A stretch of 64,000 bases of DNA from Siderastrea radians (lineage: Eukaryota; Cnidaria; Anthozoa; Scleractinia; Rhizangiidae): NCBI GenBank assembly GCA_964017195.1, contig OZ024888.1, forward strand, positions 13,905,201 to 13,969,200. The letters are read 5' to 3'. This document shows positions 1-12,920 of the stretch, in pieces. Each line of letters opens with the position of its first letter. Position 1 is the stretch's first letter. The notes beneath the pieces are model-generated. The model was not told the DNA's origin. It saw only the letters and a program-made list of their open reading frames with translations, and made no database searches. Both the position numbers and the translations under genes were made by a program.

Positions 1-2289
1 AAGGACCACAGCTCTCATCTGTGATACAGCAACATGAAGGTTAGAGGATTTTGTGTTAAAATCGGTTGTTGGGTGATCAAAACCTGCGGTAAATGTTGTT
101 GTTTGTGTATGTGTACACTGAGTTAATTAGGCTGACTTTTCTGATCGCTTGAATCAACGCATTTTGTCCAACTTTAAAACTCTATAACATCGCGTCAATA
201 AGTTTCCCCAAAAAATCCTTTTAGGATGGAAAAGAACATCCCTTCTCCTCTTGAAATCCAGATTGTTGACGAATAGTATTCGGTACCACATACTTTTTTT
301 AGGGGTTAAACTTGATATACTTTTTATCTAGTCAAAAGTATGTAGGATAAATTTAATTAGAGCTCGTAAATAAATGAGCAGAAATTGCTGAAATTGCTTT
401 TGACATATATTTAAACATCGTTCTACAAGTTCAGTTAATTTTTATTGCTCTGGAATGCTTCATTTTGTCACGCGAAGCTTCGAGATTTGCCTTAAATTTG
501 AGCTTCAAAAGCGGTATTTTGAGCGAATTCCGTTGATATCAATTTTCTTGAAAATAAATCGATATTCAGCCAAACGAACTATGCAGTGATTTGTTTCACA
601 TTAAGGTCTACCTAACATAAGAATATGAGCGGAATTGATTTTTGAGCTGTTGCCACAATATTTTGAAAATGTTTGATTTTTGGCAACATTTGCTCTTAAG
701 AGCTGTGGTCGTTTATTAATCTCTGAATAATATGTGGTTACCCACATAGCCCTTTTTGGATTTCAATAACCCTTGCTATGATCTTCCTTTTTTCCCATAT
801 TCAAAACCTTTGTAAAAATACCAGTCGGAATTAGGAGGCACGTCACTGTCCTTAAATTTAAGATTGGTAATTGGTGGGATTTCTAAAAACTTGATACTGG
901 TATATTAGGATTTGTTAAACCTACAAAGCGGTGTTTTATTGCAAAAGAAAATGGTTGCCTCTAATCATGTAAAAGAATTATAAGGGGGTCCAAATCCATG
1001 ACAGGGTGCCCACTAACAGATTTGCCCCACTCAATCTAAACCGACTGTGACACTGGTGAATCATGTTTCAAAACTCTACAGTGGATAAAATGCATGTTAT
1101 GCAGGATTTCCTTATTGTTGGATCATGGTGGCATTGTAATCGTGAAATTGTACCCAGCAAAGGGACTGCACCGTTAAGTAAAACTGATGCAAGTTTAGGC
1201 CTTCAGTTTGATCACAGGGTGCTCAAGCTCACAGGTTGGAAAAGCGAGGGTGCATTAATGGGATTTAATGCATACTTTACATAATTATTACTCATGAAGG
1301 CAAGTGATGTCACTCAGATGTGACCCAGAAATGTTTGATGAGAATGCTCCATATTGACAACTGTTACTTGTCACTTAAAAAATGATTGACCAGATTTAGC
1401 AAATGCAAAACTATCAATAAGTTAAAAAAAAATTGTTATTGCCTTTTTAATGAGCCCTCGCCTACTAAGCCTAGCTTTTTGTTTTTCAAGCCAGCAGTGT
1501 TGAAATTATTCAGCATTGGATAAGGCTTCAGAAATGGAAAGTTATGGCTCGCTGAAAAAGGCAACAACGATTTTTGCAATGGTGGGGTGTCTTGGTGACG
1601 TATCCCTACCATAATATTGATCACTGTGCCAGTGAGGAAATAAACTGCCATTAATGGCCGGCCTTGTAGCAATGCAATAGCAAGGCCATTGAACTGATGT
1701 AAAAGTAGAAAGACTGGGCCTGGTTTGTGGCCACTGGAATCACAGGTAGCCAAGTTAGTCATGACTGGAAATCAAAAATATTCAGTGAATTTAACAGTGT
1801 CTCTTTGTTTATATATTACTTACTTGCTACTTGGGGCAAAGGTTCGCTAGATCCGAGCAAGAATAAGCATCCTTCTAATTTATTCTACCAACGAGTATTC
1901 TAATGTAAGGTTATACACTAATTTCAATTGTCAGTTCACCTACACAAAAGCATATAGTCTCTGTTCATTAAATGAGCTTTAATTCTTGCTATGCACCATA
2001 TTTCCACTCACAATTTCCTCAAACCAGAATAAATCTACAGTGAATAATTGAATAAACAACTTATATTCAGAAAAGTTGCCTATTTTCCAATGTTTCTCAT
2101 CCTAAAAGGACAATATATTTTTGACACATGAAACTAAATGTTGGTGTCTGTCCACCAACCTAAGTGCACAAATATGCTAATCCTATCTGGCAGTTGTCAC
2201 ATGACAACACAGACATGACAAAATGTATCATACCGTTGTGAATCCCAGACCCAAAAATTTGATTACAGCAAGCAGAAATGTAAACTAAA
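1..2289. other. Intergenic AT-rich host DNA, no gene recognised
   Basis: Short ORFs occur here (for example a 73-residue one at 1,063-1,284), but none shows a recognisable motif, codon bias or splice context. I see nothing that supports a gene, RNA or mobile element in this stretch. Confidence 0.5.
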
Positions 2290-5200
2290 CCCTTGTAAAA
2301 TGGCTACCGGGATCCCGGCGGGATCCCGCCAAGAATCCCGCTTCCTACCGGGATCTTGCCGGGAAATGAAAAATCTTGCCGGGAAACGGAATTTCCCCGC
2401 CGGGATTCTAACGGGATCTTGGCAAGAAAAAATCTTGGCCGGGATCTTGGCAAGAATCCCGGCGAGAGTTTCGGTCCCCGGCGTGATCTTGCCAAGACAT
2501 CGGTGATCCCGCCAAGACAACCGTAATCTCGGCAAGACAGCTACGATCTTGGCAAGATGCGCAGATTCAAAACTGACCGTGATGAGACTTCAGAAAAAAT
2601 ATTACAAGTTGTGGTATGTAAAGCCCGAGCAAACTTTAGCGAGGTCTGTTGCAACTGATATTTTTATCAGAGTGCGTTTCAAACAGCGATCTTGTATGGC
2701 TCGTTATGTTGATGAATAAAAAATAGGGCGATCATCGTGCGGGAGTTCGCGCTGGCACGTTGTGCGAGATTGTAAAGACGATGGTCATTAATCCCGAACT
2801 CTATTAATCTTTAAAAGTTTATAATCTTCAAACGGGATTAAAGTGACAATTAACGCAGTGCTGTATCCGTAAGGAGAATCATTCCGGGTTCTCGATATAA
2901 CTGAAAATAACAATCGACGAAGAACAATGTTAACGGTTGTCCGGTTTTGTAGCTTTGCCGCTACGCGTGACATCTACCAAAATAACAACGATCAGAAACG
3001 CTGCTGGCTCTGATCGGCTCTGTTTTACAAGTCATTTCATTTTATCAGACCACTGATGTCTATTTGTTGTCACTTAAGCTTACCTTTTATGCAGAGGACT
3101 TCGTTTTCGCATCCCTGTATTTTAAATGACTACTTCTGTCTAGGTGATGTCATGCCATCTCTTTGTTGGACTTTCTTTATAAGCCACCACGGAAGAGTTA
3201 AGCAAGGGTTCTTAATATACTGTTTCCTGTGACTAATATGTTGTCGTTCTGAATTTAACTTTTTTCGCTGCTTGCCGGCCATGTACCTAATACCGTTGTC
3301 GCGCCAAAAAATCCCGCCTTGACTCCCGCCATTGCGTTAATGGAACAATGTGATTGGTTGATTCAATCACGCCATCGGCGAGCGCTGCTCGCGTAATCCA
3401 AAAAATGCGAGAACTTTTCCACAAAACAAGTTGAAAATGGCTTCTTTTCATTGTATGTACAGGAGAAAATTGAAACGTTTAACTTATTATTTTTACCGAA
3501 AACAACATGGTTCTGTCAAGTTTGAAGCAAGAGAACGTTTTGCAAGAAACTCAAGAAACTGTTGTCAACGAGAGAACGGCCGGCATGCTAAACCCAGCTA
3601 AACATGCCACACTAAAGTGTACTGAGAATGAACATAAACAAAGGATGAGTAGATATTGTGGACAAAGCTACATTTGAGGAATGAACAATCGAGTTAAATG
3701 CTTTCAAAAACTTCCAAAGGACGTCTATAGTCTCTACAGCTTACTAATTTGCCGCGATGGAAGCCGCTTAACTCAACTGGGTTTCTTTCCTTCGACGAGT
3801 CTGGTCGCTCCAAGCATTCAACATGTTAGGAAAAGGTCAGTGAGTTTCACTTTTATATTTCACTCAAAAGCGTCAGCGTGTACTGCTTTTCGTTGCCTTA
3901 TGTTTTTTTTTTCGCTGAAAGAACCCTTTTAGATGTCGTCGACTGTTAACCTTTAATTTATTTTAATTGGTGATGTTGATTTCAGTCAAGTGAACTGACC
4001 ATTGGCGGGTCTTTCACAGAAAGAGGCTCCTTTATGAGAAAAAATCCACACTGAAAAAAAGCTTGACTTACCTATAAAAATGTGTGAGGATGGTATAAAT
4101 AAACTTACTTACCGGTAACTAATTTGCTCTTAGACATTACTTAAGCATTCATTTTGTGAGTTCAAAAAGTAAGCTTAATTTTCGCCGTCTTCTCCAGATT
4201 TGCGTAAACTTGACACAATTTACCCCGATAGCGAACAGAACAGCCAGGTGACAAGTCTGACAAATTTCAGAATTTGCGGCAAGTTGCAGAATCTAATACT
4301 GAAAATGGTTCCTTGTTAAATGGTTTTAGATGCAAAACAACAACAACAATATATAAACAATTTGCGATCGACAATTTCACGAGCTTTAAACTACATGACA
4401 AAAAAATCGTGACTTGCGTGACCACAGTTTGGCGAGCAGCCAATTTCTGCAAGACGAGAAGACGCCACAAAACAAACACTTTATTTTTACATTGTCATTT
4501 TTCTTGTTCAGTTTCTTCACTCGAACCTTTAAGGAAAATAAAAAAGGTTCGAGGTATTTGAAGGTTTGTCACTTATCCAGGACAAAATTCTGAAGGCAAT
4601 GTTGTGAAGAGAAAAAAGCGTTCACCTCGAGTTATAAAGTTGGCGGGAGGTTCGATTAACTGAGGCTTCAAGTTACTGGGAAGTATAGTTTGTTTGTAAC
4701 CCCTTGAATTCTATTTTTCTTTGTTCGGTGTCGTCGGTTTCACCTTTTTATTCTCCATAACGTGTTCTCCTTTTGCATTCTTTTCCAAGGCGAATAGTTG
4801 AGGAAGAACTACGCAAGATAAATTCCATAACAAATTGAGACAGTCTAATTAGATGTACATAGTTTTCATTTAAAAAGTCCTCGCACATTCTGTTTTCAGT
4901 TGAACTATCCAAAATAAAGCACAAAGACAAAGGAAAATAATGGGATTATTTACTAGATACAATTTATTGGATTCTTAGGGTTATACAAAAACAGATGGTC
5001 ATCCCTGGTCATCCCTGCAGATCATATTTCAGTGTTTACATTTATAAACAAGTTGAAGCGCAATGCAAGCGGCGCAGATGTTTTCAACAAATTCCCCACA
5101 TTTGCTAGTATTTGGCGATTTAATTTGTGTTTTGCATAAGCTTCGCCCAATTACAGACCCTGCACGTATGTTCAGGCAGAACGCGTCAACAAAATTTAAT

Positions 5201-6625
5201 ACACTTACGTTTATTAAAGAGAGAGTAATCTTGAAATAACGATGTAGATTAACCTTAAATCTGAAACGGTGTGCATGTTATAAAATAAAACCCAAGCCTT
5301 TCCACCTGTCTCCTCCAATGGGGCGGTTCTGTGAAATTCTGAATACTTTGGAGTACCAAACAATATTTGTTCCTCTGACGACAATTGTAAAAGGTGCTTC
5401 GCAAAACTGCGTTGCCAGATACTTCAGATTTCACACGTTTCTTTCACTCAGCATTTAAATTTCCACTGACAAATTCTCGTCCAGCACACTGTTCCTTTCT
5501 TAGATGATCATGAACAAGCCTGAGTTTCTGCACGGCCGCTATTCCATGCTTTGTCTTGACTACAAATAAATCGATCTCTCTGAACCGCGAACACATATAG
5601 TTTACATTTGAGTATAAAATGCAAGTGCAAACAAACACAAAAATGCTCAAAACACCATCAAACTCTTCCTGTTCGTTGGTTATTCTCCTGCAGATGCTAC
5701 GGATTTCACAGCAAATAAATAAGAAAGACACTTGCCTCCTTCCACCAGCAACGCTCCTGGCACCACGAGGCTTTCATGTGGAACGTGGAAATCAATCAAC
5801 AACGTTAAATTCGGCGCGCTGAAGTAACATCACATGCACGTGAACTATTCTTTGTCTTCTCGTTATTGTCACATGGAAATAGTACCACATAAGGGATAAT
5901 TCAATTAAGAAACACGTGCAAGGCTGATAACAATCATGTCAACAATACTTGGGACTGCAATATAGGACATAGTTTTGTCAGCGTCTAGTAGTTTGATTAA
6001 TGTTAATTATGGTTCTCATCGCGAATCCCGGCAAGATTCCAGACAGGACCCCCGGAGATTTTGGCTGCCGGGAAGATTTTGACCGCAAGGAATTTTGTTT
6101 CCCGTTGCAAATCCCGGCAACACTCCCACCGAGATGTCCGGTTGCCCGCCAAGAATCCCGGCAAGACTCCCGCCGGGATCCTGCCGAGATTTTGGCCGCC
6201 GGGATCCCGCTTCCCGCCAAGAATCCCGGCAAGATTCCCACCGGGATCCTGCCGAGATTTTGGCCGCCGGGAATCCCGTCTCCCGCCAAGAATCCCGGCA
6301 AGATTCCCGCCGGGATCCCGCCGAGATTTTGGCCGCCGGGAATCCCGTCTCCCGCCAAGAATCCCGGCAAGATTCCCGCCGGGATCCCGCCGAGATTTTG
6401 GCCGCCGGGAATCCCGCCTCCCGCCAAGAATCCCGGCAAGATTCCCGCCGGGATCCCGCCGAGATTTTGGCCGCCGGGAATCCCGCTTTCCCGCCAAGAA
6501 TCCCGGTAAGAATCCCGGCGGGAACCGGGAATCCCGGTGGCCAAAATCTCGGCGGGATCCCGGCGGGAATCTTGGCGGGATCTTGGCAAGATCCCGCCAA
6601 GATCCCGGTACCATTTTTACAAGGG
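2290..6625 (+). mobile_element. Non-autonomous DNA transposon, copy A (4.3 kb)
   Basis: The ends are inverted repeats: CCCTTGTAAAATGGCTACCG at 2,290 and its near-complement ending ACAAGGG at 6,625. Both subterminal regions are packed with GGGATC/CCGCCAAGAATC motifs, and the centre is AT-rich. A near-identical copy lies at 53,300-57,560 in the same orientation, and its boundaries confirm the ends. No transposase ORF is visible, so it is probably mobilised in trans. Long ORFs at both ends come from repeats whose unit is a multiple of three. The superfamily is unclear because no convincing target-site duplication is seen. Confidence 0.75.
6147..6505. repeat. 69-bp subterminal tandem repeat (about 5 units)
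   Basis: Units start at about 6,147, 6,215, 6,284, 6,353 and 6,422, with a partial unit after that. Each contains CGCCAAGAATCCCGGCAAGA and the self-complementary GGGATCCCG. The 69-bp length equals 23 codons, so several frames stay open on both strands and produce spurious ORFs. Copy B of the transposon has four units, so the array varies in length. Confidence 0.85.
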
Positions 6626-8251
6626 TAACCTAAGCAATTTCAAAGACAGCTAAGTTCAGGCCTTTACCTTTTACAGCTTTTTACAGCCCTCTATTTTCAA
6701 TTTTACTTTACAAGTTTCAGTGGAAAACAAGCTTATTTTCAAGAGAAATAACAAAGGTAAAATTGATCTACACACTGGTTTCCTGAGAAGCCAACTGAGT
6801 ACACTGTTGCAGACCTACATTATCTAATATTCCATATATGGAAAGTGGTAGTTTGTCTTAAATCAAAATGGTCACAACAACTCGTACACCAGTGCTCAGC
6901 AGTTTCTTTTTTGCATTTTCAACAACAACGACACAAGAAGGCTACCTGTATAAGAAAAATATGGCATCTATTCTGTGATGTGAGAGCAACATCGTCGTGA
7001 TTCTTTCATCAAATGTATGCTGAAGTGAGAGAAGCTGATTAAGGATAAAATACTAGTATTTGCTTTTATGTGAGATGGATTTGCTGAAACAGTGACTAAA
7101 CTACCTGGTAATTATAAGAGTGCTGCAGCATTTGCACAAGTTTTTGTCAATCTTATGGATGAAATAAAGGATAGTTTAAGACAATCCATCTTCATGAAAT
7201 TGTTTGAGTTTCAAAGTTAGCTTACATGTATGAATTTTGTTGTCAAATTTGAGCGCTCATTCGGGTGATTTACGATTGGTGAGAGATTTAAGATAAAAGT
7301 ATTTCAGTGTCAATAGAAGAAAGTAGAAGTAGAAATCACTGCATTTGATCGAAAATTAAGAGGTTTCTGCATCCAGAGGGATGCATGTGGAAAGTGATTT
7401 TTGCATCTTTTGACAAATTTATCTGTCTTTGACGCAGGATACGCAGGTAGAAGGATCACTGTATCGTGCAAATTTTCCAGTTAGAAGAGAACAGTAAGAT
7501 GAGATTAGTATATTTGTGTACAGAGGTCGGCAGACGGACATTTCATGTAGAAGAAGCCTAACATATTGGAGAAAAATGCTGGAAAATAGGGAACTTTTCC
7601 ACAATATTGTTGTTTATTCACTATGGATTTATACTTTCTGGTTTCAGGAAGTTGTGAGCGGAAATGGGGCATTTCAAGAATTATAGTTCATTTAATGAAC
7701 AGAGGTATGCTTGTATTGAGGCGAACTGTAAACGGATTAGTGTATAAGTTAAGTATAAACTTGCATATAATTAAAATACTCGAGTATCTCGTTGGGAGAT
7801 TAGGAGTTAGTATGGCTATCGTTACTTTTAAAGGACTCGCGCTACATAGGAAAAAAACCAGTGAAAAACTGTTTGAATGCACGCGCAAAAATGACGAGTG
7901 ACAAATTTGATGACGAGCGTTTATTAGCGAGAAAAACAAATGAAAACAAAATGAAAAACGGTTAAACACTCATCTACAGTATTTAGGGTTAAGCACTGAT
8001 CGATAGTGATTAGGCCTAAGAACTCATCTATACTTCTGCTTAGGGTTAAGCACTGATTCTACAACGGTTAGCTTTGTTATTGTTGAGTTTAGTTATTTCT
8101 AAACTTTGTACAGTTAATTGAATTCGTCATTTTTGCGAGTGAATTAAATTCGTCATTTTTGAGCGTGCATTCAGACAATTTTTTCTCTATAAAGCGCGAG
8201 TCCCCTAAAAGTAACGAAAGCCGTTAGTATTCGTTGGTAAATTAGAAACTT
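6626..8251. other. Intergenic, no gene recognised
   Basis: AT-rich sequence with scattered ORFs under 100 codons. Nothing recognisable in either strand. Confidence 0.45.
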
Positions 8252-8702
8252 TAAGAGGCCCACTCTCCCTCGGAAAGCGAACTTTTGCCCAAAATATGTG
8301 GCAAGTAAGTAAGATATAAACAAAGGAACACTGTTGTTTTCATAGAGATTGACGGATGTTTACTCATAACTAAAGCTTTGGCTACCTGTGCTGGAAGAAA
8401 TCAAGCTGGGATTTTTTCTTTCGCTCGGTGGGATGTTATAAAATATATTTAGAATAGACTGTTCATCCTTTCTCTCTTCTTTGGTGCGAAGAAACAGTTA
8501 CCGTTGGCTATATCGCTACATTACCTTCTAAAAACTTTTCTTATGAAGTTCGTCTTACCTGTAAGTCGAAAAACAGTCAATATAAAGGTGAGCTGCAAAG
8601 TCTTCGAGGCACTCGAAATATGAAGAGCGCAGCCATTGAACACATTAGAGCCCAGTCTTTTCGCAGTGTTCTGTCACGCAACGAAACAATTGTTGCTCGT
8701 TC
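8252..8702 (+). repeat. Dispersed repeat, paralogous to 59,237-59,937
   Basis: Shares long stretches with the right flank: the CTCCCTCGGA region, a segment reading AAGTAAGATATAAACAAAGG, and the end near AACACATTAGAGCCCAGT. The right-hand copy is interrupted by a 240-bp foldback element. No coding potential was recognised. Confidence 0.65.
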
Positions 8703-8859
8703 GTCGTCACTACCTTACGAAGGGGTCACGATCTGGTTTATAGCGGAACTCCTCCGCGGCCGTAGGCCGCGGGAGTGGAGCCCCATAGTCATACTTAAAG
8801 GCGTGCTGGTAATTTTTTATGGTCATGGCAAGCGGAATGGCTCGCGGGCGCGTGCGCCG

Positions 8860-8900
8860 TACATACATACATACATACATACATACGTACGTACGTACGT
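8860..8900. repeat. Microsatellite (CATA)n/(CGTA)n
   Basis: Six to seven CATA units followed by four CGTA units, directly visible in the sequence. Confidence 0.95.
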
Positions 8901-8921
8901 CGCATTTCATGACATTCTTAC

Positions 8922-9089
8922 ATGAGGCAATTTTCGCTGGAAGAGCAGAGACGAAGGAAAAGAGACGGAGATAGAGAACAACAACGGAAAAGAAGGAGAA
9001 ACGCCACTGAAGAACAGCGTCAAGCACCCGGTCAAGCAGAGCAGAAACGAAAACGAAAAAGACGAAGGAACAGTACAGCAGAGAGATAA
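8922..9089 (+). pseudogene. Short Arg/Glu-rich ORF, probable remnant
   Basis: A 55-codon ORF starts at ATG 8,922 and ends at TAA 9,087-9,089. It is almost entirely Arg, Lys, Glu and Gln, with repeats of the type EEQRRRKRDGDREQQRKR, as in highly charged helical segments. Similar charged sequence continues in other frames to about 9,345, with stops and a splice-like TCTACAG at about 9,270. This looks like a decayed charged-helix exon, perhaps from a transposon-encoded protein. No specific family is assigned. Confidence 0.25.
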
Positions 9090-10316
9090 AAGCAACTAGA
9101 AATAAGACGGAACGGTACTGAAGAACAACGCCAGAGGAAAACTGAGAGACGCCGACAGAGAACTGTAAACATGTCGGGTACAGTTTTCTTGATTTTTATC
9201 TATTTGTGATTGGAAATAATTTTGTACCACCGAATAATTTACGTCTACGTTTTTGTATTTTATTCTACAGATCATCAAGGGGAAGGAAGTCGTAATCGAG
9301 AACGGAGAAGAAATTTACGCCAAGGACAGCATGAAGTTACGAGGTGTTCAGTTAAAATCAATCTCCGTGCTTTAGCAAAGTTTGTTTAACAAAAAAAAAA
9401 TGCACTGTTACAAAAGTGAACTTTTCGTCAAAACTTAAACACCGCACCTTTTACGGTATGTCATTTAATACTACTCATAGAAAGTGAAAAAAAGAGGAAA
9501 AGAAACAAACCAAAACAAAACGAAAAAAGGGAACGCAATTTGAGGGGGTAGTGCAAAGGTGATGGTATCATGTTACAAGATTTCGCAATCTGGCCGCGCG
9601 CGTGGCTGAGAACGAGGACACAATACCTTTTCAACGTTAGAAATGAAAAGATAGGCTAAAGAAACTCGACTGCCGGTCCTAAATGCCTATTAAGTGGAAT
9701 ATGGATGTCTTTATTGAGAGGAGAAATATGGATTGCTTTGGCCCGATGCTTTAACTGAACCAGCGTGAAGACCTGCTTGCTGAGTTTCCCGGGTGAGTTT
9801 CTCGGAATTTTTCAATCATTTCACAGAATATTACGGTATGGGAAATTCGCTTTTATTTATCTCAACTCAACTGGCTCATTTCCAATTCCCCGTTATCTCG
9901 AACAAAGAGAAAGTTGTCTTGGCTTTGGTCATAAATATAATATTTCCAGTTATTTACTTTTACGACGATAACCCGCTTTTCTCAGCTTTGAAGAATACCA
10001 GTGTGTTTTGTTTTCACGGAGCAAAGTGTAGCCAGCTTATGAAAGCATGCAGTGAAGTAAAAGGCGAAAACAAGTACCAACGCGAATCGTCAAGATGTTA
10101 ACTCATTGACTAAACAAAAGAATAACAAAACAGGACATCATTGATATATGCCTCGTTCTTTTTAACTCTGAATCCAGTCATTGTTTACAATATCCTCGGC
10201 AAAACCCCTACCAAAATCCATGCAAGTAACGAATCGATGAAAAAGCACATCCTCATTTGAGCTTATGTATCTACTGAAGTAGGTCTTAAATATTTTTTGA
10301 CCCTTATTCTGATTTC
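9090..10316. other. Intergenic, no gene recognised
   Basis: No supported gene. A 102-codon ORF at 9,793-10,101 has no recognisable motif and lies in AT-rich noncoding-like sequence. Confidence 0.4.
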
Positions 10317-10684
10317 TGAATTGTTTGCTTGAATTTCAATAATTTCATTTGGCTTCACTTAAGCTCAAGACCAATAAGCTTATGTGTGAATTAATTGTGT
10401 TTATCACTTCTGAATTGTTTGCTTGAATTTCAATAATGTTATTGGGCTTCACTTAAGCTCAAGACTTAAGCTTATGTGTGAATTAATTGTGTTTATCACT
10501 TATGAATTGTTTGCTTGAATTTCAATAATTTTATTGGGCTCCACTTAAGCTCAAGACTTAAGCTTATGTGTGAATTAATTTTGTTTATCACTAATGAATT
10601 GTTTGCTTGAATTTCAATAATTTTATTTGGCTTCACTTAAGCTCAAGTTAAGCTTATGTGTGAATTAATTTTGTTTATCACTCA
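10317..10684 (+). repeat. Four tandem copies of a 92-94 bp unit
   Basis: TGAATTGTTTGCTTGAATTT recurs at about 10,317, 10,411, 10,503 and 10,595. Each copy is followed by a TTAAGCTCAAG...AAGCTTATGTGTGAATTAAT segment. It is an AT-rich minisatellite with no coding potential. Confidence 0.9.
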
Positions 10685-10690
10685 ATATTA

Positions 10691-11626
10691 TGCATGGTTC
10701 AATTCTACCTGTTACCATCCCCCCCTTCCCGGGCCTACCCCCGGGATTTGCATTTTTTTTTTCTCACTTGGCAGTCTATTCCCCACCCCCGGGCACACAG
10801 AAAGAGACGATTCCTCAACCCCGGGACGTCCTCATCGACCACAAATACGTTGTTTTGTGTACCAAACCTAAATGACGATATTGATTTCCATACAATAGCA
10901 AAACCAGACGTTTTGACAAGAACTTAAACGCTTTTCTAGAGTTTATTGAACGAAGGACACTACATGCATAATATAATAAAAACATGAACAGAAAACTGAA
11001 GAAAAAACTCTACCTGCACTGGCATACAGCTGGCAAGTAAAGAAATTTTCTTCGCCATGTTTTATTCTAAATATAGCGCATACGCACAAGAGGCCCATGA
11101 ACAAATTGATGGCAGCATTTAAGGGAGTTTTTCTTAGCTTGTTTCATAAGAACACTGGACTGAGATCTCTGTTTAACATAAAGCTGTGCATCCGTTTTTA
11201 TATAGAGTCTATTTAAGTCGTCTTATTATAAATATAAACACACTGAAGAAATATTTCTTTGTTTGTGATGACCACCATTCATTCGAGTACGCATCAAATG
11301 CACATTCGTCCAACAATTTATGATAAACATACTGTCAAACACAGATTTTAATTTTGAGATATTATTCTTCTCTAAACAGTCTGCTACAAATACTAGAGAT
11401 TTTCACTGGAAATAGGCAATCTTCTCCACGCGGTCTGGGGCTGTCATATCAACTGAGAAGTGACGTACTTTACAAGAACAACAAGAAGTTATTTTCGATT
11501 TGCCCCACTCTTCTACCCCCAGGACAAGACCACTTCAAACAATTCCCCACCCCCGGACTCGAGGGCTGGACTTGTCCCCAGGGTTGCCCGGTGGGGGGAT
11601 GGTAACAGGCAAAATTGAACCATGCA
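10691..11626. mobile_element. PIF/Harbinger-like MITE (936 bp)
   Basis: Terminal inverted repeats start TGCATGGTTCAATT on the left, and the right end reads AATTGAACCATGCA. They are flanked on both sides by the trinucleotide TTA (10,688-10,690 and 11,627-11,629), a duplication typical of PIF/Harbinger. C-rich subterminal blocks (CCCCGGG) lie inside both ends. No transposase ORF is present, so it is non-autonomous. The superfamily call rests on the target duplication only. Confidence 0.65.
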
Positions 11627-12866
11627 TTAGTTCAGAAGGCGACTGCAATTTGCCATTTTTTTCGATCTCAGTTAACCTACATGTATGAAATAAAAGCACT
11701 GCATTGTGGAAAGTGCTTCTTACTATTTGTCACTTATAATGGAATGTTCATGTTTTAGAAAGTTCAAATAAATACTGCATGCATTGTTTGGTTTTCTCAA
11801 AAACCACTGTATTCCCAAGGGGGGGGGGGGATCCAGATGTAAGCAAAGGATTTTTTTATGCAATTGACATATTTGTACTGATGTGTTTTTGCTTCCTAAA
11901 GGCAATCTGGCTTGTTTAACTGACAATTGTCTGCTGGGATTAGTTAGAACATGTTTGATTAATTGCAACTGGCTTTTTACTGAGTTAAGCAAAGGAGACT
12001 GGAGATGATTGAACATCCAGTAAACTTAAATGAGGTCCTGCCATTTTGTTGCTCATTCAATCGATCGATGTTCAAGTGCTTTACCTTACCTGTATTATAG
12101 CAATGAACCGTGCAAAGGGTGGAAGACATAACCACTTTTTAGACAAATGGTTAAACGTGTTTGGATAGCTGCAAATGAGGGGTTCAGGCGATGATTTATT
12201 AATCATTTGTCAGGATTCCACAAAAGCTGGAAAGAAGAACACTTTCACGGGTGCCGGGATGCAAAAATTTCCAACAGGCACTTGTACGTCTCATGAATCA
12301 GGTGGATCACAAAAGTAAAGCAAAGTATAGCTTTGGCAACAACATTTCAAAGCTGGAAGTGACATTATGCTAGCAAAGTGAATGACGACTCCCTTAATAA
12401 TTGACATTGAGTATAATTACTATTCTGTTCACCCATTCTTTCTGTTCATTAATGTCACATTGGTCAAAAATTGCGTTGTGAATGCTTTAATAATGTATGT
12501 TACATATTTGATGTTGTCAAAAGAAAAACAATAAAGTTAATATTATTTTAAGGATGAAAGTAATTTGCCAGGCGCTCGCTCTCACGAATTTGCACTCCAA
12601 GAACTGAAAATTTTCTTCAATTGATGAACTTATAGTTGAGGAGGGGAAATAAAACAGAGATGCTCCAATGAAAGTCTAATTTATTTGAATTGTAACTACA
12701 GTGTAACTTTTATTTGCAGTCCTTTATCAGGCATTTAAGCCTTGACTTTTAGTGGCCCTGGTCAGTTTTAAATCGCCACTGGCGACTGGGCGACTGCCAA
12801 TTTTTAGCCCTGAATTTGTTTTGTTTTGTGTTTTTTTTTTCACTGATCCCTTTTTTTCCGTTCTAG
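11627..12866. other. Intergenic, no gene recognised
   Basis: AT-rich, with a G run at about 11,820-11,830. Nothing recognisable apart from the candidate exon that begins at its right edge. Confidence 0.4.
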
Positions 12867-12920
12867 GCATATATGCCAGCAGTGATCAGTGATGCAGCAT
12901 TTTCTTACAGTGAAGTTAAG
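12867..12920 (+). other. Candidate 54-bp internal exon
   Basis: A polypyrimidine tract and acceptor (TTTTTTTCCGTTCTAG) precede 12,867, and a consensus donor (AAG|GTACGTG) follows 12,920. The enclosed 54 bases are open in the frame that starts at the first base and encode 18 residues beginning AYMPAVISDAAF. The exon is phase-neutral. No neighbouring exons were found and the product was not recognised. It could be part of a long-intron host gene, or a chance match. Confidence 0.3.

Noticed and set aside
3681..3932. 83-codon ORF conserved in both transposon copies (54,694 in copy B)
   Set aside because: Conservation reflects recent transposition; the C-terminus differs between copies by frame changes and no motif is present.
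5978..6633. Several overlapping ORFs of 169-203 codons on both strands rich in Gly, Pro, Arg
   Set aside because: They are readings of the 69-bp subterminal tandem repeat (23 codons), open in many frames at once and with a deleted unit in the other copy. Not protein-coding.
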